Origin: Flavobacteriaceae bacterium
GTDB lineage: Bacteria; Bacteroidota; Bacteroidia; Flavobacteriales; Flavobacteriaceae
Reading direction: 5' to 3'
DNA length: 22,936 nt
Assembly: GCA_027068695.1 (NCBI GenBank)
Contig: JAMOMG010000332.1
Location: forward strand, 1 to 22,936
Position numbers and translations under genes: made by a program. Shown here in pieces: positions 1-8,675 of the stretch. Below the pieces are notes generated by a model. That model did no database searches. It saw nothing but the letters and a program-made list of their open reading frames with translations, and was not told where the DNA came from. Numbering within the stretch: the first letter of the stretch is position 1; every line of letters begins with the position of its first letter.

Positions 1-156
1 ATTATTTTATTTGCCTGTGTTTTTTTAGTCATACTCAAAAATTCATTAGGTTGGATTTTTGGAGTAATAGGCATTATTAGTGTATCTATATTACTAATGC
101 TTGGAATTAAATTATACAAAAATATTAGAAATAAAAAGAATTGGGACAAAAACTAA
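1..156 (+). CDS. C-terminal fragment of a membrane protein (5' end outside window)
   Basis: Frame 1 is open from the first base to a TAA at 154-156, giving the last 51 residues of a protein whose start lies upstream. The fragment is very hydrophobic. A first stretch (about residues 1-12) and a second, starting at Gly-Trp-Ile-Phe and running through Leu-Met-Leu-Gly, look like two membrane-spanning helices. A basic tail (Lys-Tyr-Lys-Asn, then Arg-Asn-Lys-Lys-Asn) would be cytoplasmic by the positive-inside rule. The family cannot be told from this much sequence. The frame and composition are seen directly; membrane location is inference. The gene ends 236 bp before iorA and has no clear terminator hairpin after it. 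Confidence 0.6.
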   Translation: MILFACVFLVILKNSLGWIFGVIGIISVSILLMLGIKLYKNIRNKKNWDKN

Positions 157-309
157 GTTTAGAACTTCTCAAATAACAAATTCTTAAAAACTTAATACTT
201 TTAATATAAATTTATCATAAAAAAAGTTTAAACACCCTTCTAATACATAATTTTTTGTAATTTTTATTATAAATATAATATTCTGTTTATCAATATATTA
301 CGCGCTTTA

Positions 310-329
310 TGTATGACTTTAATCATACA
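310..329. promoter_or_regulatory. 20-bp inverted repeat upstream of the ior operon, candidate operator
   Basis: TGTATGA and TCATACA form perfect 7-bp arms around a 6-nt centre (317-322), 64 bp before the iorA start. The size and symmetry suit a dimeric regulator. No T-run follows, so a terminator is unlikely. The rest of 157-392 is AT-rich; no TAnnTTTG box was found there, so the operon promoter is not located. Confidence 0.35.
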
Positions 330-392
330 AAAAATGAAAATATTTAATTATTTTTACAGCACAATATAGACAATTATATAAACTAGAATTTT

Positions 393-2009
393 ATGAAAAA
401 ACTTCTATTAGGCAATGAAGCTTTGGCACAAGGAGCCATTGATGCTGGATTATCAGGTGTTTATGCATATCCTGGAACTCCTTCAACAGAAATTACTGAA
501 TATATACAACGTTCAAAAATAGCTAAAGAGTTAAATATACATTCACAATGGTCTGTGAATGAAAAAACAGCAATGGAATCTGCACTTGGCATGTCTTATG
601 CCGGTAAAAGAGCTATGGTAGTTATGAAACATGTTGGTTTAAATGTTGCTGCCGATGTATTTATGAATATGTCTGTTTCTGGTATTAACGGTGGTTTGGT
701 TGTAGTAGTAGCCGATGATCCTTCTATGCATTCGTCACAAAATGAACAAGATTCTCGTTTTTACGGAAAATTTGCTATGGTACCTATGCTAGAACCTTCC
801 AATCAACAAGAAGCCTACGACATTACAAAATATGCTTTTGATTTATCTGAAAAATATAGTTTACCTGTATTATTGAGAATGGTAACACGATTGTCACATT
901 CAAGAGCTGGCATAAATGTGGGAAATAGAATAAAACAAAATAACATCCACCTACCAAAAAATTCAACTCAATTTTCATTAATCCCAATGTATGCTAGAAA
1001 CAGGTACAAATATTTAGTTAATATTCAATCTGACATACTTGAAAACTCTGAAAATAGCTATTTCAATGAGTTTATTAAAGGCCCTAACACTTCTTTAGGG
1101 ATTATAGCTTCTGGAATTGCTTATAACTATTTAATGGAAAATTTTGAAAGTGGCAAATGCCCCTATCCTATTTTAAAAATTTCACAGTATCCAATTCCTA
1201 AAAAACCAATCAAAAAATTATTTAATACCTGTAAAAAAGTATTGGTATTAGAAGATGGTTACCCATTTATTGAAGAAGCTATTTCAGACTTCTTAGGCGA
1301 AAACAGGAAAGTTATTGGACGTTTAAGCGGTGATATCCCAAGAGTTGGAGAACTAAACCCAGACAATATTGCAAACGCATTAGGGTTTGACATTGTAATT
1401 GACGAAAATATTCCAAAAGTAGTTTCGGGAAGACCTCCTGAATTATGTGTAGGTTGTGGCCATCGTGATTTATTTGATGCCATCAATAGATTAAAAACAG
1501 AAACTGAAAGTCAACAAGTTTTTGGTGATATTGGATGTTATGCTTTAGGTGCGTTACCTCCATACAACAGTATAGATGCACTTATAGAAATGGGAGCTTC
1601 TATTACTATGGCAAAAGGTGCTGCTGATGCGGGTATTCACCCATCAATTGCAATTATTGGAGATTCAACATTCACCCATTCTGGAATGACAGGCCTGTTA
1701 AACGCTGTTATTGAAAAAACGCCTATAACGGTTATCATTTCAGATAATTCTGCTATTGCAATGACAGGAGCACAAGATTCATCAGCTTCTGGAAGACTGA
1801 TAGATATTTGCAGAGGATTAGGTGTTGAAGAAAATCACTTGAAAGTAATAACTCCTCTTCATAAAAATTTAGATGAAAATATAGATTTAATTCGTGAAGA
1901 AATTAATTATAATGGTGTTTCAGTAATTATTTCTCAACGCCCATGTGTTCAATTACCAAAAGAGAAAAAAGACAAATTAAAAGAAATTAAAAAAGTTTCA
2001 TTAAATTAA
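393..2009 (+). CDS. iorA: Indolepyruvate ferredoxin oxidoreductase, alpha subunit (short form)
   Basis: This is the thiamine-diphosphate subunit of the enzyme that oxidatively decarboxylates indolepyruvate and other aryl-pyruvates to aryl-acetyl-CoA. The N-terminal pyrimidine-type domain starts with GNEALAQGAIDAG and contains YPGTPSTE. The TPP-binding half has CVGCGHRD (Cys352, Cys355), GDIGCYALG and the metal/TPP motif GDS at 423-425, closing at Asn452. At 538 residues it ends shortly after RPCVQLPK. The C-terminal ferredoxin domain with two four-cysteine clusters found in the classical archaeal IorA is absent, and the stop at 2007-2009 shows no sign of a frameshift. Short forms without this domain are, to my recollection, known in other Bacteroidota. 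iorB follows after 9 bp. The identification is secure; the electron acceptor is not evident from the sequence. Confidence 0.93.
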   Translation: MKKLLLGNEALAQGAIDAGLSGVYAYPGTPSTEITEYIQRSKIAKELNIHSQWSVNEKTAMESALGMSYAGKRAMVVMKHVGLNVAADVFMNMSVSGINGGLVVVVADDPSMHSSQNEQDSRFYGKFAMVPMLEPSNQQEAYDITKYAFDLSEKYSLPVLLRMVTRLSHSRAGINVGNRIKQNNIHLPKNSTQFSLIPMYARNRYKYLVNIQSDILENSENSYFNEFIKGPNTSLGIIASGIAYNYLMENFESGKCPYPILKISQYPIPKKPIKKLFNTCKKVLVLEDGYPFIEEAISDFLGENRKVIGRLSGDIPRVGELNPDNIANALGFDIVIDENIPKVVSGRPPELCVGCGHRDLFDAINRLKTETESQQVFGDIGCYALGALPPYNSIDALIEMGASITMAKGAADAGIHPSIAIIGDSTFTHSGMTGLLNAVIEKTPITVIISDNSAIAMTGAQDSSASGRLIDICRGLGVEENHLKVITPLHKNLDENIDLIREEINYNGVSVIISQRPCVQLPKEKKDKLKEIKKVSLN

Positions 2010-2018
2010 CTGTAATAA

Positions 2019-2603
2019 ATGAAAACAAATATATTATTAGCAGGAGTTGGAGGACAAGGAATATTAACCATTGCCGCAATTTTAGATACAGCTGCGTTGG
2101 CATCTAATTTACACCTAAAACAATCTGAAATTCACGGTATGAGCCAACGAGGTGGAGCAGTACAATCTCACGTTCGAATTTCAGATACTAAAATTTATTC
2201 TGATTTAATTCCACAGGGAAAAGCCGATATGATAATTTCTGTAGAACCTATGGAATTATTGCGCTATTTACCTTTTTTAAAAAAAGATGGATATTTAATA
2301 ACCGATTTAAATCCTTTTTTAAATATTACTGATTATCCTGAATTAGAAGAGTTATATGCTGAAATAAAATCGTATCCGAACAACATTATAATTGACGCTA
2401 AAAAAATAGCTAAAGATTTAGGCAATTCCAGAGCCACCAATATTGTTTTACTAGGTGCTGCCTCATCTATTATTCCTTTGAGTGAAGAAAGTTTGAAACA
2501 AGCTATTAAAACACTTTTTAAACGTAAAGGAGAACGTATTGTAAATAAAAATATTGATGCTTTTAATAAAGGAAAAGAAATAGCAACCGAATTTGCCTTA
2601 TAA
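2019..2603 (+). CDS. iorB: Indolepyruvate ferredoxin oxidoreductase, beta subunit
   Basis: This is the gamma-type domain of 2-oxoacid oxidoreductases, partner of IorA in converting aryl-pyruvate and CoA to aryl-acetyl-CoA. The N-terminal LLAGVGGQGILTIAAIL is the typical glycine-rich start, followed by SEIHGMSQRGGAVQSHVR, the family signature around residues 36-53. At 194 residues it has the usual length for a stand-alone IorB. It lies 9 bp after iorA and 10 bp before the acyl-CoA synthetase gene, so the three are almost certainly co-transcribed. It has no cysteine cluster, so iron-sulphur centres are not supplied by this subunit either. Confidence 0.93.
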   Translation: MKTNILLAGVGGQGILTIAAILDTAALASNLHLKQSEIHGMSQRGGAVQSHVRISDTKIYSDLIPQGKADMIISVEPMELLRYLPFLKKDGYLITDLNPFLNITDYPELEELYAEIKSYPNNIIIDAKKIAKDLGNSRATNIVLLGAASSIIPLSEESLKQAIKTLFKRKGERIVNKNIDAFNKGKEIATEFAL

Positions 2604-2613
2604 ATACTTGTAA

Positions 2614-4671
2614 ATGTTACATAAAAATCTAATTAATCCTAAAAGCATTGCTATTGTTGGAGCATCTAACAATATACATACACCAGGTGGCAGCGTTCTT
2701 AAAAATTTAATTGAACATCATTTTAAAGGAAATTTAATAGCTGTTAACCCAAAAGAAACAGTAGTTCAAGGTGTAAAATGTTATCAAGAGGTTTCTAAAA
2801 TTCCCGAAGTTGAATTAGCAATAATTGCTATTGCTGCAAAATTTACGCTAGAAACTGTTAAAGTCTTAACCCAGCAAAAAAACACCAAAGGATTTATTAT
2901 TTTTTCAGCAGGATTTAGTGAAAAAGATGACGAAGGAAAAAAATTAGAACAAGAAATCGTCAACGAAATAAAAAATGCTGGCGGTACACTTTTAGGCCCA
3001 AATAACATTGGCTTAATAAATCAAAATTATGTTGGAGTTTTTACAAGACCAATTCCTAAATTAAATTCAAAAGGAGTAGATTTTATTTCTGGATCTGGGG
3101 CAACTGCCGTTTTTATTATCGAAGCTGCTATGGCAACTGGCCTTACATTTTCCAGTGTTTATTCGGTTGGTAATTCTGCTCAAATTGGCGTTGAAGAAAT
3201 ACTAGAATATTTAGATATTACTTTTGATAATACTACAAGTTCTAAAGTAAAATTACTCTATATTGAAAGTATTGAAAATCCTCAAAAATTATTAAAACAT
3301 GCATTATCTTTAATTCAAAAAGGATGTAAAATTGCGGCTATAAAAGCAGGGAGTTCTTCAGCAGGAAGCAGAGCTGCAAGCTCACACACGGGCGCACTAG
3401 CTAATTCAGACGTTGCTGTGGATGCATTGTTTAAAAAAGCAGGTATTGTACGTTGTTACGGCAGAAATGAATTAATTACTGTTGCCTCAATTTTTACACT
3501 TCCAGTGTTGAAAGGTAAAAACATAGCAATTATTACACATGCTGGTGGCCCTGCTGTAATGTTAACTGATACATTGTCGAAAAACGGATTGAATGTCCCT
3601 GAAATTAAAGGTAAAGAAGCGAATAAACTACGCTCCAAATTATATTTAGGCTCATCTATATCTAACCCTATAGATTTTTTAGCTACTGGAAATGCAGAAC
3701 AATTAGAAACAATTATTGATTATTGTGAAAATAAATTTTCAGAAATTGATGCAATGGTAGTTATCTTTGGTAGTCCTGGCTTGTTTGAAGTATACGATGT
3801 TTACGAGGTACTCAATAAAAAAATGAGAACTTGTAAAAAACCCATTTTCCCTGTTTTACCTTCAGTTGTAAATGTTAAAAAAGAAATTGATTATTTTATT
3901 TCAAAAGGGAATGTTATGTTTCCTGATGAGGTTTTATTTGGAAATGCTTTAGCCAAAACATTCAAACCTTCAATTCCAAATACTGAAGATACAAAATCCT
4001 TTACAGTTGATTTAAAAACAATTAGAAATATTATCAAAAATTCAACCAATGGATTTTTACAACCTCAACAAGTTAAAGAGTTATTAATTGCAGCTAAAAT
4101 CCCAGTGGTAAGTGAAGCTATTTGTAATTCAAAGGAAGAATGCATTTTAGCCAGCCAAAAACTTGGATTTCCTGTAGTTATGAAAATTGTGGGGCCCATA
4201 CACAAAAGTGATGTTGGAGGTATTATTTTAAATATAGCTTCAAAGGAAAATTTAGTGGATTCATTTAATAAAATCATGCAAATCAAAAATGCTGAAGCTG
4301 TTTTAATACAACCTATGAAAAAAGGAGTTGAACTATTTATTGGAGCCAAAAAAGAGGGTGGTTTTGGGCACTTAGTTTTATGTGGATTGGGAGGAATTTA
4401 TATTGAAGTTTTAAAAGATACTTCAGCAGCATTAGCACCTATTTCTATCAGTGAAGCTACTGAAATGATTCAAAACTTGAAATCTTATAAAATTATTGAA
4501 GGAGTTAGAAATCAAGAAGGTGTAAATAAAGATTTATTTGCCGAAATTATTACCAAAATTTCAAATTTAGTAACTATCGCACCAGAAATAATAGAGTTAG
4601 ATTTAAATCCACTATTAGGAAATTCTAAAGAAATTATAGCTGTAGACGCAAGAATCAGCATTGAAAAATAG
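2614..4671 (+). CDS. ADP-forming acyl-CoA (acetate/aryl-acetate) synthetase, fused alpha-beta
   Basis: This enzyme interconverts acyl-CoA + ADP + phosphate with acid + ATP + CoA. Domains in order: CoA-binding Rossmann domain (about 1-130, starting INPKSIAIVGASN), succinyl-CoA-ligase-like domains (about 145-450) and a C-terminal ATP-grasp domain (about 470-685). The phosphorylated histidine of the alpha part is His258 in SSHTGALA. The second histidine, which relays phosphate in the beta part of NDP-forming synthetases, is His530 in HKSDVGG. In archaea the two parts are often separate subunits; here they form one 685-residue chain, the usual bacterial arrangement. Coming 10 bp after iorB, it most likely turns the IorAB thioester product into aryl-acetate and ATP. 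Acetyl-CoA is an alternative substrate that the sequence cannot exclude. The stop is only 4 bp from the stop of the convergent glycosyltransferase gene, with no terminator hairpin between. Confidence 0.9.
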   Translation: MLHKNLINPKSIAIVGASNNIHTPGGSVLKNLIEHHFKGNLIAVNPKETVVQGVKCYQEVSKIPEVELAIIAIAAKFTLETVKVLTQQKNTKGFIIFSAGFSEKDDEGKKLEQEIVNEIKNAGGTLLGPNNIGLINQNYVGVFTRPIPKLNSKGVDFISGSGATAVFIIEAAMATGLTFSSVYSVGNSAQIGVEEILEYLDITFDNTTSSKVKLLYIESIENPQKLLKHALSLIQKGCKIAAIKAGSSSAGSRAASSHTGALANSDVAVDALFKKAGIVRCYGRNELITVASIFTLPVLKGKNIAIITHAGGPAVMLTDTLSKNGLNVPEIKGKEANKLRSKLYLGSSISNPIDFLATGNAEQLETIIDYCENKFSEIDAMVVIFGSPGLFEVYDVYEVLNKKMRTCKKPIFPVLPSVVNVKKEIDYFISKGNVMFPDEVLFGNALAKTFKPSIPNTEDTKSFTVDLKTIRNIIKNSTNGFLQPQQVKELLIAAKIPVVSEAICNSKEECILASQKLGFPVVMKIVGPIHKSDVGGIILNIASKENLVDSFNKIMQIKNAEAVLIQPMKKGVELFIGAKKEGGFGHLVLCGLGGIYIEVLKDTSAALAPISISEATEMIQNLKSYKIIEGVRNQEGVNKDLFAEIITKISNLVTIAPEIIELDLNPLLGNSKEIIAVDARISIEK

Positions 4672-4675
4672 TATC

Positions 4676-5824
4676 TTATTTAATTACTTCTACAAGTCCT
4701 CTTTTTTGAACACTTGTACTTCCAATTAAAAAATTAGTGCTTTTAGGGTGTATCTTAAAAGCTACACTTTCACCTTTTAAAGCTTCAAAATGTGTAATTA
4801 TTTTTTTGTTAGTAACAATTTCATTGTCAAAAATAATAGTATCTATTTCTTTTTGCTTAACTATTGTTTTTATTTGGTTAAAATTATCCATTAACTCTTC
4901 ATTAATTAATAAGTATTTACCACCTAAATAATTGCTTATCAACTTATTATTTCCCAGATACAGCACATTAAATGTTAGCTGTGATTTCTCTCTAAATTGT
5001 ACAAATTTCAAATATTTTAGCAAAAACCAAAATTCAATTCCAAAACTCATAATGAAATCATAAATATAATTTAACCTGAAGTGTTTTCGGTAAAATATTT
5101 TCATTGCTTTATGAAAATAATGCAAATATTTTATATCTTTTACAGTGCTCTCTCCTTTATAATGAATTACAGTTGTTTTTGAAAAATAATAATTTTGATA
5201 ACCCTTATTCAAAATTTTATAACTTAAATCAATATCTTCTCCATACATAAAATAATCTTCATCAAATCCTTTAACTTCATTATAAACTGAGCGTTTTAAA
5301 AACATAAACGCACCAACTAAAATATCAACTACCCCTGTTTCATCATCACTTAAATGTGTTGCATAATATTTCCCAGTTCGCTTACTTGAAACGCCAAAAA
5401 GCTTATTAAATGCAACTCCTGGAGTTGGTATACCTCTTTTACTCTCTGGCAAAAATCGCCCCGATCCATCAATTAATTTAACCCCTAAAACACCTAAGTT
5501 TTGTTTTGTTTTTGCAAAGCTTAAAATTTGAGTAAAAGTATCTTCCGCAACTACAGTATCCGGATTTAAAATTAAAACATATTCTCCTTTTGCTATTTCA
5601 ACACCTTGATTATTCGCTTTAGAAAAACCTAAATTTATTTTATTTTTAATAAGGTGAACTTTCGCAAATCTTTCAGATACTAATTTACAGCTTTCATCTG
5701 TTGAATTATTATCAACTACTATAATTTCAACCTTTAAATTAGTAGAAGCTGCCTGAACACTTAATAAACATTGTTCCAAAAAATATTGAACATTATAGCT
5801 TACAATAATTACAGATAAATCCAT
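4676..5824 (-). CDS. Family 2 glycosyltransferase
   Basis: This is a GT-A fold inverting transferase of the rhamnosyltransferase-like GT2 group. The N-terminus is VIIVSYNVQYFLEQCL, followed by IIVVDNNSTDES, the nucleotide-sugar aspartate region ILNPDTV, and the acceptor-side GAFMFLKRSVYNEVKGFDED with MYGEDIDLSYK around residues 200. It probably adds a sugar to cell-envelope glycan from a nucleotide sugar at the inner face of the membrane. The C-terminal part (about 290-382) follows the catalytic domain and contains a short Rossmann-like segment (FNVLYLGNNKLISNYLG) whose role I cannot name. No signal peptide is present; a hydrophobic stretch near 255-275 may contact the membrane. The ATG lies 3 bp after the recR stop, so it is translated from the recR transcript. 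Donor and acceptor sugars are unknown. Confidence 0.88.
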   Translation of the reverse strand: MDLSVIIVSYNVQYFLEQCLLSVQAASTNLKVEIIVVDNNSTDESCKLVSERFAKVHLIKNKINLGFSKANNQGVEIAKGEYVLILNPDTVVAEDTFTQILSFAKTKQNLGVLGVKLIDGSGRFLPESKRGIPTPGVAFNKLFGVSSKRTGKYYATHLSDDETGVVDILVGAFMFLKRSVYNEVKGFDEDYFMYGEDIDLSYKILNKGYQNYYFSKTTVIHYKGESTVKDIKYLHYFHKAMKIFYRKHFRLNYIYDFIMSFGIEFWFLLKYLKFVQFREKSQLTFNVLYLGNNKLISNYLGGKYLLINEELMDNFNQIKTIVKQKEIDTIIFDNEIVTNKKIITHFEALKGESVAFKIHPKSTNFLIGSTSVQKRGLVEVIK

Positions 5825-5827
5825 AAA

Positions 5828-6439
5828 CTATAGCGATTTTTCAAACGGGATTCTATTTACAATACTTCTTCCTAATGTGATTTCGTCAGCATATTCCAGT
5901 TCATCACCAACTGATATACCACGTGCAATTGTTGAAGTTTTTACTGTAAATTTTTCTAATTGTTTAAAAATATAAAAGTTGGTTGTATCTCCTTCAATAG
6001 TGGAACTTAAAGCAAAAATTACTTCTTTCACTTTATCGTTCTTCACTTTTTCAATCAGGCTTTCTATTGTCAAGTTTTGAGGGCCTATTCCTTCTATTGG
6101 TGATATTTTACCTCCTAAAACATGATATAACCCCTTAAATTGTGCTGTATTTTCTATAGCCATTACATCACGAACATCTTCAACAACACAAATAATTTCA
6201 GAGTTTCTTGAAGGGTTTGCACAAATTTCACATATAGCAACATCTGAAATATTGTGGCATTTTTCACATAATTTAATTTCATCAACTAAGTTCGTTAATG
6301 ATTTTGATAATTGATGTGTTTGTGAAGTTGGTTGCTTTAACAAATGTAATACCAATCGCAAAGCAGTTCTTTTACCAATACCTGGTAATTGAGATACTTC
6401 ATTTACTGCATTTTCCAAAAGTTTTGAAGAAAAATTCAT
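5828..6439 (-). CDS. recR: Recombination mediator protein RecR
   Basis: RecR works with RecO (and RecF) to load RecA onto SSB-coated gapped DNA. The helix-hairpin-helix region is at the N-terminus ([20 protein letters not shown]). The four-cysteine zinc finger follows (CEKCHNIS with AICEIC), then the Toprim domain with [14 protein letters not shown]. The length of 203 residues is normal. I place the start at the ATG at 6439 ([12 protein letters not shown]) rather than an upstream in-frame TTG at 6454. The upstream codons overlap a promoter box (6444-6451) that would put transcription initiation at about the ATG itself. It heads a two-gene unit with the glycosyltransferase. Confidence 0.95.
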   Translation of the reverse strand: MNFSSKLLENAVNEVSQLPGIGKRTALRLVLHLLKQPTSQTHQLSKSLTNLVDEIKLCEKCHNISDVAICEICANPSRNSEIICVVEDVRDVMAIENTAQFKGLYHVLGGKISPIEGIGPQNLTIESLIEKVKNDKVKEVIFALSSTIEGDTTNFYIFKQLEKFTVKTSTIARGISVGDELEYADEITLGRSIVNRIPFEKSL

Positions 6440-6443
6440 TTCG

Positions 6444-6474
6444 CAAATGTACAATTAGGAAATGATATTCTCAA
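6444..6474 (-). promoter_or_regulatory. recR promoter (TTG-N20-TACATTTG), probably giving a leaderless mRNA
   Basis: On the minus strand TACATTTG (plus-strand 6444-6451) matches the Bacteroidota -7 box TAnnTTTG. A TTG at 6474-6472 lies 20 bp upstream, as expected for the -33 element. Only 4 nt separate the box from the recR ATG. Confidence 0.6.
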
Positions 6475-6516
6475 TAATTTTAGTTTCTTTGTTGTTTCAA
6501 ATACATTTAGCTATAA

Positions 6517-7980
6517 ATGAAGCCTATTTACTTACTTTCTCTAGTTACAATTTACTTTAGTATACTGCTTCTAATTTCTTACTTTACCGGAAAAAGTGAC
6601 ACTAATGAGAGTTTCTTTAGCGCCAATAAAAAATCTCCTTGGTATGTAGTTGCTTTTGGTATGATTGGCGGTTCTCTATCAGGCGTAACATTTATATCAG
6701 TGCCAGGTTTGGTACAAAGCTCTCAATTTAGCTATATGCAAATTGTAATTGGCTATTTGTTTGGCTATTTTGTAATTGCTTATGTACTTATCCCCATATA
6801 TTACAACTTAAAAATTATTTCAATTTATGAGTTTTTAAAACAACGATTTGGTTCAACCTCGCATAAAACAGGTGCTTTTTTCTTCTTTGTATCCAGAATT
6901 TTAATTGCCTCTTTTAGATTATTTCTAGTTGTTTCAGTACTGCAATATTTCATATTTGACTTTTGGAATGTTCCTTTTGAAATAACCGTTATTTTTTCAG
7001 TTTTATTAATTTGGATTTACACCTCTAAAGGAGGTATTAAAACAATTGTGTGGACTGACATTTTTCAAACTACATTAATGCTTTTTGCGGTTATCGCAAC
7101 TATTTACCTCATTTTAGATAAGTTAAACTGGTCTATATTTGACGTTTTCACCTCTGAAGAATACCATAAATACAGTAAAGTTTTATTTCTTGATGATTTT
7201 AATGATAAAAAATACATTATAAAATCATTTCTAGGTGGAATGTTTATTGCAATTGCAATGACCGGTTTAGATCAAGACATGATGCAAAAAAACTTAACTT
7301 GTAAAAATACAAAAGAAGCGCAGTGGAATGTTGTTTCACTAGGTTTTATACTTATAATTGTAAATTTTATTTTTTTATTTTTAGGCGCTTTATTATTTAT
7401 TTATGCTCAAAAATTTCATGTTTCAATTCCTATTATTGATGGTAAACTAAAAACCGATTTACTATTTCCCGAAATAGCTTTAAACAGTAATTTGGGTATT
7501 TATATTGGCATTGTGTTTATTTTAGGATTAATTGCTGCTGCCTATTCAAGTGCTGATAGTGCTTTAACTTCTTTAACAACCTCTTTTTGCATCGATTTTT
7601 TAGATATTGAAAATAAAGAAAAATCAAAACAAAAATATATTCGAAAAAAAACGCATGTTTTAATCTCTATTTTATTAATTATTATAATTATAATTTTTAA
7701 ATACCTTTTGCAAGATAATGTTATAAGTAGCTTATTATTAGTAGCTTCCTATACTTACGGACCTCTTTTAGGGTTATTTTCTTTTGGAATTTTCACAAAA
7801 TATGTTATTAAAGATAGGTATGTTTGGATTGTAGCAGTGTTATCTGTTATAATAAGTTATTTTACAAATGCTTATTCTACTTATTTTTTGAATGGTTACA
7901 TATTTGGGTATGAACTTTTAATAGTAAATGGGCTTTTAACTTTTATTGGACTGTATTTAATTAGAAAACCCAACAAATAA
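6517..7980 (+). CDS. Sodium:solute symporter (SSS family)
   Basis: This is a secondary transporter of the inner membrane that couples sodium entry to uptake of an organic solute. It has 487 residues and about 13 hydrophobic helices, the usual plan of the SSS/SLC5 family. Recognisable pieces are [14 protein letters not shown] near residues 51-64, the sodium-site helix [17 protein letters not shown] near 338-354, and [15 protein letters not shown] near 171-185. The substrate cannot be read from the sequence; sugars, sialic acid and proline are all carried by the family. A weak promoter candidate, TACATTTA (6502-6509), precedes the ATG by 7 nt and is divergent from the recR promoter. pdxH begins 16 bp after its stop but seems to have its own promoter. 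Confidence 0.88.
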   Translation: MKPIYLLSLVTIYFSILLLISYFTGKSDTNESFFSANKKSPWYVVAFGMIGGSLSGVTFISVPGLVQSSQFSYMQIVIGYLFGYFVIAYVLIPIYYNLKIISIYEFLKQRFGSTSHKTGAFFFFVSRILIASFRLFLVVSVLQYFIFDFWNVPFEITVIFSVLLIWIYTSKGGIKTIVWTDIFQTTLMLFAVIATIYLILDKLNWSIFDVFTSEEYHKYSKVLFLDDFNDKKYIIKSFLGGMFIAIAMTGLDQDMMQKNLTCKNTKEAQWNVVSLGFILIIVNFIFLFLGALLFIYAQKFHVSIPIIDGKLKTDLLFPEIALNSNLGIYIGIVFILGLIAAAYSSADSALTSLTTSFCIDFLDIENKEKSKQKYIRKKTHVLISILLIIIIIIFKYLLQDNVISSLLLVASYTYGPLLGLFSFGIFTKYVIKDRYVWIVAVLSVIISYFTNAYSTYFLNGYIFGYELLIVNGLLTFIGLYLIRKPNK

Positions 7981-7984
7981 TTTT

Positions 7985-7992
7985 TATTTTTG
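7985..7992 (+). promoter_or_regulatory. pdxH -7 promoter box TATTTTTG, 4 nt before the start codon
   Basis: A full TAnnTTTG match lies in the 16-bp gap between the symporter stop and pdxH. Exactly 4 nt (TTGT) separate it from the ATG at 7997, the same spacing as at recR and the UbiA-like gene. No convincing -33 TTG is seen at 17-23 bp upstream, so the site rests on the box and its position. Confidence 0.45.
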
Positions 7993-7996
7993 TTGT

Positions 7997-8644
7997 ATGG
8001 AGAAAGATTTAAGTAATTATCGAAAAATCTATAAAAAGAAAGAGCTTTCAAAAAAAGAAGTTCCCGAAAATCCAATAGAATTATTTCAAAAATGGTTTTA
8101 TGAAGTTGAAGAATTTGGAGGTAACATTGAACCAAATGCAATGACTATTGCGACAATTGACAGAGATGGAACACCAAAAAGTAGGGTTGTACTTCTAAAA
8201 AAATTCACTTGGGAAGGCTTTATTTTTTATACAAATTACAATAGTGATAAAGGGAAATCTATTGAAAGTAACCCTAATGTTTGTTTGTCTTTTTTTTGGA
8301 ATAATTTAGAACGACAAGTAATTATTAAGGGAAAAGCAGTAAAAATTGCAGCAAATTTATCTGATGGCTATTTTGAATCTAGGCCAGATGGAAGTAAATT
8401 AGGTGCCTGGGCATCAAACCAAAGTGAGGTAGTTCCTTCTCGTGAATTTTTAGACAATCGTTTAGCTTTATTTGAAAAGCAATTTAAACATAAAGAAATT
8501 CCAAGGCCTCAACACTGGGGAGGTTATATTGTAAAACCTAAAAGTATTGAATTTTGGCAAGGAAGACCTAATAGAATGCACGATAGAATTAGGTATACAT
8601 TACAAGAAGATTTTAACTGGAAAATTGAACGATTGGCTCCTTAA
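7997..8644 (+). CDS. pdxH: Pyridoxamine 5'-phosphate oxidase
   Basis: This FMN enzyme oxidises pyridoxamine- or pyridoxine-5'-phosphate with oxygen to pyridoxal 5'-phosphate, in synthesis and salvage of vitamin B6. Its length of 215 residues is standard. Family motifs: MTIATIDRDGTPKSRVVLLK (FMN-binding strand, about 48-67), FYTNYNSDKGKSIESNP, RPDGSKLGAWAS (substrate loop), EFWQGRPNRMHDRIRY and the conserved C-terminus WKIERLAP. Use of oxygen fits an aerobic organism. Several PLP enzymes depend on the product, including GcvP in this window. The sixA promoter begins at its 3' end, so readthrough into sixA is possible but not required. Confidence 0.95.
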   Translation: MEKDLSNYRKIYKKKELSKKEVPENPIELFQKWFYEVEEFGGNIEPNAMTIATIDRDGTPKSRVVLLKKFTWEGFIFYTNYNSDKGKSIESNPNVCLSFFWNNLERQVIIKGKAVKIAANLSDGYFESRPDGSKLGAWASNQSEVVPSREFLDNRLALFEKQFKHKEIPRPQHWGGYIVKPKSIEFWQGRPNRMHDRIRYTLQEDFNWKIERLAP

Positions 8645-8657
8645 TTTTTTATATTTG
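8625..8657 (+). promoter_or_regulatory. sixA promoter (TTG-N22-TATATTTG)
   Basis: TATATTTG at 8650-8657 matches TAnnTTTG, with TTG at 8625-8627 as a possible -33 element. It lies 18 bp before the SixA ATG at 8676. It supports that start over a longer in-frame ATG at 8547, which lies deep inside pdxH. Confidence 0.5.
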
Positions 8658-8675
8658 AACCTCAACCAATACCAA

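Noticed and set aside
4672..4675. A terminator between the convergent acyl-CoA synthetase and glycosyltransferase genes
   Set aside because: Only 4 bp separate the stops and no hairpin with a T-run was found on either side; transcripts may overlap here.
6440..6454. TTG start for RecR at 6454
   Set aside because: These codons overlap the TACATTTG promoter box, and the RecR family starts near [12 protein letters not shown].
8547..8675. 43-residue N-terminal extension of SixA
   Set aside because: It lies inside pdxH in another frame, and the catalytic RHA motif belongs at the N-terminus; the promoter box at 8650-8657 supports the ATG at 8676.
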